This document shows positions 46,120-48,177 of a stretch of 48,177 bases of DNA, in pieces. The DNA is taken from the NCBI GenBank assembly GCA_016711345.1, contig JADJTD010000005.1:1-48177 (forward strand), written 5' to 3'. Source of the stretch: Chloracidobacterium sp. Lineage in GTDB: Bacteria; Acidobacteriota; Blastocatellia; Pyrinomonadales; Pyrinomonadaceae. A program made the translations under genes and the position numbers. Position 1 is the stretch's first letter. Every line of letters starts with the position of its first letter. A model generated the notes under the pieces. It did no database searches. It worked only from the letters and a program-made list of their open reading frames with translations, and had not been told where the DNA came from.

Positions 46120-46240
46120 GTTTGCGTCTCAGATAAAATTTCGGCCATTCATCACGAGACCTTCTGCGCCTCGCCATCGCATCCAAGGAGCACTGGGCGC
46201 GCATCCGGGATAGACGTTGGATGCGCGCCCATCCGGTCAT
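46120..46240 (-). CDS. Second copy of the coupled basic ORF
   Basis: ATG at 46240 overlaps the MarR-type stop. Substitutions relative to 6122 preserve the frame (MTGWARIQRLSRMRAQCSLD), supporting translation. It runs open into the next gene. Confidence 0.4.
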
Positions 46241-46590
46241 GCAGCTTCTTTCAACGACAGCGACCGCTCAATGCGCCGCAAGTGCTTGTCGGCAACGGAC
46301 AGCATGTCAAAGCCTTCCTTGCTGACGGTCAGCAAGTATTCGCGCGCGTCGTCTTTGTTGCGCTTGCGGTTCAAAAGACCGCGATTACACAACCGGCGAA
46401 TGATGTCGCTGAGGTCGACCGATCAATCAACGTGGCGTCGATAATGTCGGTCTGGTTCGGCGTGCCTTTGGCGCTGCGAACGGCGTCAGGAATCTGATAT
46501 TGGGAAAACGTAAGTTCGTTGACTTCATCGCCTCTTCGAACTGGCGGTGAGCCATAGCCAAAGTGCGCTTGATGTCACGATCATGGTCAT
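46237..46590 (-). pseudogene. Second copy of the MarR-type gene, frameshifted
   Basis: Aligns with 6119-6472. Single-base losses near 46412 and extra bases near 46524 destroy the frame; remaining parts are about as similar as their neighbours, with third-position changes. Confidence 0.65.
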
Positions 46591-46602
46591 GTGAGTCTCC
46601 TG

Positions 46603-47369
46603 TTACTCGGCTGCTTTGGGATGGCGGCTCGATTCCATTGCGTCTTCGTATTCGTGGTCTGAATCTCACCCCATCGGGTCGGCATTTCCGCCCACTCTTT
46701 GGTGTAAGGTCGCGGATCTGCTGAAGCTTCGGGCCGTCGCCGTAGCCATCTTTGATATACTTGCGGATCTCATTAAACGTCTCGTTGGTGCCGTCTTTCT
46801 TGGCCAAACTGCTTGACTTGCGCTTGGACGTTTGGTCTAGGTCTTCGACCTCTTCAACGAGACCCGGACCGCTCAGCACATCCAACCGCACCGTCTCGGC
46901 GCCAATCCGCGCACGCATTTGCAACATACGATCTGGGTATTGCGTCCAGGACCTGCCTTACCCCACAGACCGCCTTGCGGGCTTGTGCAACTGAAAGCCA
47001 ATCGGCTGATAACGTCACCGTCGGGAGCATCAGCGACAATGCGCCTCTGGCATCGCCCTCGCCATCGCTGAACTCGCTGAGCTTGAAACCCTTTGACCAC
47101 AGGATGGCGGGAACAGCATCGCCTCAGACAGACGGGCGGCCATTGATAACGGCTATCTTTTGGATCACGCAAACATGGGGGGCAAACCGATTTCAAGGCC
47201 GGTCATGATTGCGACGGTCACCTGCTCCGGCATGTCCATTCGCGCGTGCTGCCCCGCTTTCTGAAATGCACTTTGCCACGCGATAAGCATCCTCGAAGCT
47301 CTGAGGAATGATGCTGCTGATTTGGCCGCCAGCCTTCAAAGCCACGGCATTTGTCTTTGGCTCGGTCAT
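46603..47369 (-). pseudogene. Second copy of recT, heavily frameshifted
   Basis: Aligns with 6484-7260 over its whole length but with many small indels between about 46660 and 47260. Ends are clean. Too many changes for one event; low-quality sequence is likely. Confidence 0.7.
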
Positions 47370-47539
47370 CCGTAGTTCCTCACCTGTCCAAGAGCACCCC
47401 TGGCCCGCAACTCTCGCTTGACCTCTTGCACGTACTTCCACGACACGCCGCAGCAAAGCGCGATGTCTGAGTCCGATATGATGCCGTTGACCAGCATCTT
47501 CTCGATCTTTGGCCGCTTGGCGTCCGTATGCTGACCCAT
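47366..47539 (-). CDS. Small HTH protein, second copy
   Basis: 57 residues; differs from 7257-7430 by mostly silent changes (GAATCC to GAGTCC and similar) and two residues near the start. This is the clearest natural divergence between the two copies. Confidence 0.65.
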   Translation of the reverse strand: MGQHTDAKRPKIEKMLVNGIISDSDIALCCGVSWKYVQEVKRELRARGALGQVRNYG

Positions 47540-47691
47540 CACGTCACCTTGCCATCATGAGTGCCAGAAACGACCCCAAGCTCGTGAAGGCGGCGGCGCA
47601 TATCGCGGACAGCGCGGCAATGCGCAAAATCGACCACAACGACGTTCGATCCCGGCTCAGTTCTGTAAGAAGCTCCATTCTTCCCCTTCAT
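47539..47691 (-). CDS. Small conserved protein, second copy, 50 aa
   Basis: Counterpart of 7430-7585: YRTEPGSNVVVVDFAHCRAV then RDMRRRLHELGV. Coupled to the membrane peptide by ATGA. Confidence 0.55.
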   Translation of the reverse strand: MKGKNGASYRTEPGSNVVVVDFAHCRAVRDMRRRLHELGVVSGTHDGKVT

Positions 47692-47786
47692 TGGGTTGCG
47701 ACCATCCATGCTAGAATGGCCAGAAATCCGATGGCCCCTTGCGCCACCACAAATAGCGTCAGAAACGCTGCTTTTTTGACCGTCAT
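47688..47786 (-). CDS. 32-aa membrane peptide, diverged copy
   Basis: Counterpart of 7582-7677 with the same basic start (MTVKK) and one helix (FLTLFVVAQGAIGFLAILAW) but little sequence identity. Starts after GGGGTGAG and overlaps the next ATG. Confidence 0.55.
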   Translation of the reverse strand: MTVKKAAFLTLFVVAQGAIGFLAILAWMVATQ

Positions 47787-47871
47787 CACTCACCCCACTG
47801 ACCCACTTCATCCATGCGGCCCCGCTCGCACCGAGGAGCCAAACCCAACTGCCGGATTGTTTGCGCATCAC

Positions 47872-48145
47872 TCATTTCTGCTCTTCAACCCCGCCGCTTT
47901 TCCTCTTCCTCGTAAGCGTCAACACAACGATTAAACAGGCCGTCCGCCTTCCATCAGTTCGGCCTCACAATCCCGAGCCAGTGCGCGCCCAGGCTATCTC
48001 GATGTTCTTGGCTTAGAAGCTGCTCCATGTTGGGAGGCAACTCCGGCTGGTCGGACGGGTCGCCAAGCCAACTCAGGAAGCTGCTCTGATGTCTCAGGTA
48101 CGCCGCCAGAAAACCGAACGACATTGCTGTTCTCTTGGTGCTCAT
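47872..48145 (-). pseudogene. Second copy of the 7765 gene, frameshifted, at window edge
   Basis: Aligns with 7765-8034 but with several inserted and lost bases. The region 47786-47875, counterpart of the 7768 start, is also altered. The copy ends at the edge of the window, just upstream of its start. Confidence 0.6.
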
Positions 48146-48177
48146 CTCTGCCACGGCGCTTTTTCCTGCCGCTCCCT

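Larger units (their letters stand above)
40724..48177. repeat. Second, mosaic copy of the early region (matches 406-8100)
   Basis: From 43329 to the end the order follows 3091-8100 with replacements at the methyltransferase centre and at 44331-44684 and one insertion at 45133-45471. From 40724 to 43317 the shared genes are in a different order and mixed with unique ones. Consistent with an assembly that went once round a circularly permuted genome and ended on a related variant. Confidence 0.8.

Overview
The window reads as one complete short-tailed (podovirus, P22-like) phage genome of an alphaproteobacterium, plus a second, diverged copy of part of its early region. The P22-like assignment rests on gene order and families: small and large terminase, P22-type portal, scaffold, coat protein, a gp4-like connector, a gp10-like stabilisation protein and three ejection proteins. 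An alphaproteobacterial host is suggested by a GapR/DUF2312-type protein and by many small proteins of the kind seen in Rhizobiales phages. The host is an inference. No tRNA, CRISPR array or integrase was found; the only recombinase is a small serine recombinase.

Layout. (1) 1-3270: rightward array of about 13 very small early genes, each behind an AGGAG-type ribosome site, ending in a perfect hairpin terminator. (2) 3292-8461: leftward early operon (DNA methyltransferase, pentapeptide protein, HNH endonuclease, MarR-type regulator, RecT, small HTH and membrane proteins). Its mRNA leader appears to hold two long stem-loops. (3) 8684-9278: a control region with TTTGGA-N4-TCCAAA operators inside two divergent promoters and a small regulator gene. 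(4) 9464-12010: replication and transcription genes (replication initiator, GapR-like, NusG-like). (5) 12106-12479: a tiny divergent module made of a 27-residue membrane peptide and a ribbon-helix-helix protein, with twin 19-bp operators. (6) 12776-36408: late genes for tail fibres, packaging, capsid, connector, ejection and lysis (endolysin with a C-terminal anchor, Rz/Rz1). (7) 36416-38037: a broken polyvalent-type protein. (8) 38052-39767: leftward operon of small genes. (9) 39944-43505: serine recombinase and a second rightward small-gene array. (10) 43533-48177: a second version of the leftward early operon.

Sections 9-10 repeat sections 1-2 but not as an exact terminal repeat. Some genes are nearly identical, others are replaced, reordered or inserted, and several carry clusters of small indels. 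The simplest reading is a circularly permuted phage of about 40 kb whose assembly joined two related variants. This makes the window a natural comparison of two alleles: genes are exchanged exactly at ribosome-binding sites and at ATGA stop/start overlaps, and the methyltransferase keeps its catalytic ends while its central half is replaced.

Together the genes describe a phage that recodes host transcription (NusG-like, MarR-like, RHH and HTH proteins), recombines by RecT, modifies its DNA, packages by a headful-type terminase and lyses through endolysin and spanins. Whether it is temperate cannot be settled from the sequence.
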